From the NCBI GenBank assembly GCA_900169235.1, contig FWCC01000354.1, forward strand, positions 1 through 43,884: 43,884 nucleotides of DNA. The letters run 5' to 3'. The stretch's first letter is position 1. Every line of letters begins with the position of its first letter. The notes beneath the pieces are model-generated. The model was given only the letters and a program-made list of their open reading frames with translations, did no database searches and was not told where the DNA came from. Made by a program: the position numbers and the translations under genes. This document shows, piece after piece, positions 42,805-43,884 of the stretch. This DNA comes from Zarea fungicola. Taxonomy: Eukaryota > Ascomycota > Sordariomycetes > Hypocreales > Cordycipitaceae.

Positions 42805-43884
42805 TCTAATACCTTAGCTTTATTCTCTTATCTCTAGAGAGATAAAGAGCTAAAATAAAATAAAAAGTGATTTTAGGCTTTATTAAGTAATTATCTTACC
42901 TATAATACTTATAATATTCTATTAATAGTAAAAATGGTAGTTTTATTAGCGCTTAAAAACATAGTGTTTTGGTGTAAAAGGGGTGCTCCGATGGGGGGGT
43001 GCCCCGCCGAGGGTGGCCGACGTTAGACCTTAAAATAGGTGGGTTTATATAATGTATTATGGCTTATATGATCCCTGGCCTTATAGAGGACCTATTCCTT
43101 GGTACCCTATAGATAAAGGAAAATAATACCTCTTATAATGTGAGGTTATAAATAGTCTATTATAAAGTCGCTAGAGTGTCGATTTAACTATATAGGTCTA
43201 TAGAACCTAAGGAAGTCCTAGAGATCTAGCGCGCCTAGTTAGTACTAGCCGCCACCTTTATAGTAGAGTGCTATAGGGTTTAAAGGAAAGATGGTAGGGA
43301 AGCTACTATAAATACTATATAAGCTATTAGCCTAGCTAATATTAACTAGGCATTAAAACTATAAGTAGAAGTTAACCTAGCTACCTTAATTCCTAATAAA
43401 ATTTATAAGGAATTTATACCACTATTCTTAAAGGTAGAGGCTAATACCTTACCCTTAAGGCAATAGGGCGTAGATATTAAAGTAAACTTATTATAAGGCC
43501 CTAATAGCAAAGAAGAGCCTCTACCCTAGGGCCCCCTCTATAGTATATTATAGGAAGAATTATTAGTCCTATAGAAAACCCTTACTAGCTTACTTAAGAA
43601 AGGGTTTATTTAAGCTAGTAGCTTATTTATAGTGGCCTTAGTACTATTTATTAGGAAGCCTAGAGGCGGTATATACTTCTACTATAACTATTAGGCTCTT
43701 AATACTATTACTACCTAAGATTACTATCTACTACTATTAATCTTAGAGATGCTTTATAGCTTAGCTATAGTAAAGTAATATATAAAGCTTAATATAATAG
43801 CTATATTTTATAAAATATATATAGTTAAAGGGTATAAGTATAAAATAGCCTTTTAAATAAGATATTGTGTTGGGGCAGAAGGGC

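Larger units (their letters stand above)
42206..43023. mobile_element. 818-bp MITE with perfect 57-bp terminal inverted repeats
   Basis: Both ends begin ACGTCGGCCACCCTCGGCGG and remain identical through 57 bases to ACACCAAAA. TA flanks both sides (42,204-42,205; 43,024-43,025). The interior is AT-rich, RIP-like and non-coding, yet the GC-rich ends are intact. It sits inside the gypsy fragment between its gag knuckle and reverse-transcriptase regions. Confidence 0.92.
41756..43884 (+). mobile_element. Ty3/gypsy LTR-retrotransposon fragment, RIP-mutated, runs off the window
   Basis: At 41,772-41,813 the plus strand reads YYNYNKKGYKKYKY, which is a CX2CX4HX4C gag knuckle with every Cys and His codon turned into Tyr by transitions. 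From about 43,440 the plus strand shows reverse-transcriptase blocks: GPLYSI, then QEELLVL, a KGFI...ASS block, LFIRKPRGG, and NYQALNTIT, recognisable as the VRKPGGGxRFCVDYRxLN region. Stops are CAG- or TGG-derived. The two parts are separated by a MITE at 42,206-43,023. No LTR is visible here, and the left junction with the LINE is abrupt near 41,755. Confidence 0.8.

Overview
The window reads as nuclear DNA of a filamentous ascomycete. The class is probably Sordariomycetes, and Hypocreales is a guess from general look rather than proof. Genes are intron-poor, with 49-104 nt introns, GT-AG borders and CTAAC/CTGAC branch points. They encode typical eukaryotic housekeeping proteins. The repeats carry the signature of repeat-induced point mutation (RIP): very AT-rich, TA-dense, stop codons in all frames, and catalytic codons altered by C-to-T or G-to-A.

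Unique gene blocks. 1-17.2 kb: an AP180/YAP1801-type clathrin adaptor, TFB3 (TFIIH), nudC, an AME1/CENP-U-like kinetochore protein, a KDEL-receptor-family protein with a long tail, a single-pass membrane protein with PPxY motifs, and ADE5,7 (purine synthesis). 23.6-35.7 kb: TFB5 (TFIIH), a peroxisomal dienoyl-CoA isomerase-like protein ending in SKL, a PAF-acetylhydrolase-type esterase, UTP11 (U3 snoRNP), an uncharacterised disordered membrane-anchored protein, and CMC1 (cytochrome oxidase assembly). Most neighbours are convergent pairs with short 3' gaps. TFB3 and nudC are divergent and share a 0.7 kb promoter region. Several models needed exons too short for simple ORF finding: first exons of 10-48 nt in AP180, nudC, AME1, the KDEL-receptor gene and TFB5.

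Repeat block 1 (17,582-23,301) is a nest of insertions. A small CAGTGGG-ended, TA-flanked element holds a 0.7 kb ACGT-ended element, a Fot1/pogo-type transposon of about 1.86 kb that carries a second 1.86 kb Fot1/pogo transposon inside it, and a 5'-truncated LINE tail with a 17-bp target duplication. The LINE tail is itself interrupted by a 243-bp MITE.

Repeat block 2 (36,085-43,884) holds a long LINE on the minus strand, patchily RIP-mutated. A plus-strand Ty3/gypsy fragment (gag knuckle and reverse transcriptase) follows it and is interrupted by an 818-bp MITE with perfect 57-bp inverted ends. Inside the 3' part of the LINE, on the opposite strand, lies what I judge the most unusual item: a five-exon, splice-phase-consistent, cysteine-rich plus coiled-coil reading frame broken only by stops that single transitions explain.

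A second notable pattern is in the terminal repeats of the pogo-like elements: each carries a GCGAG-type motif twice, 17 bp apart, and one element end has lost exactly one 17-bp unit. Assembly joins (N runs) all lie in repeats.
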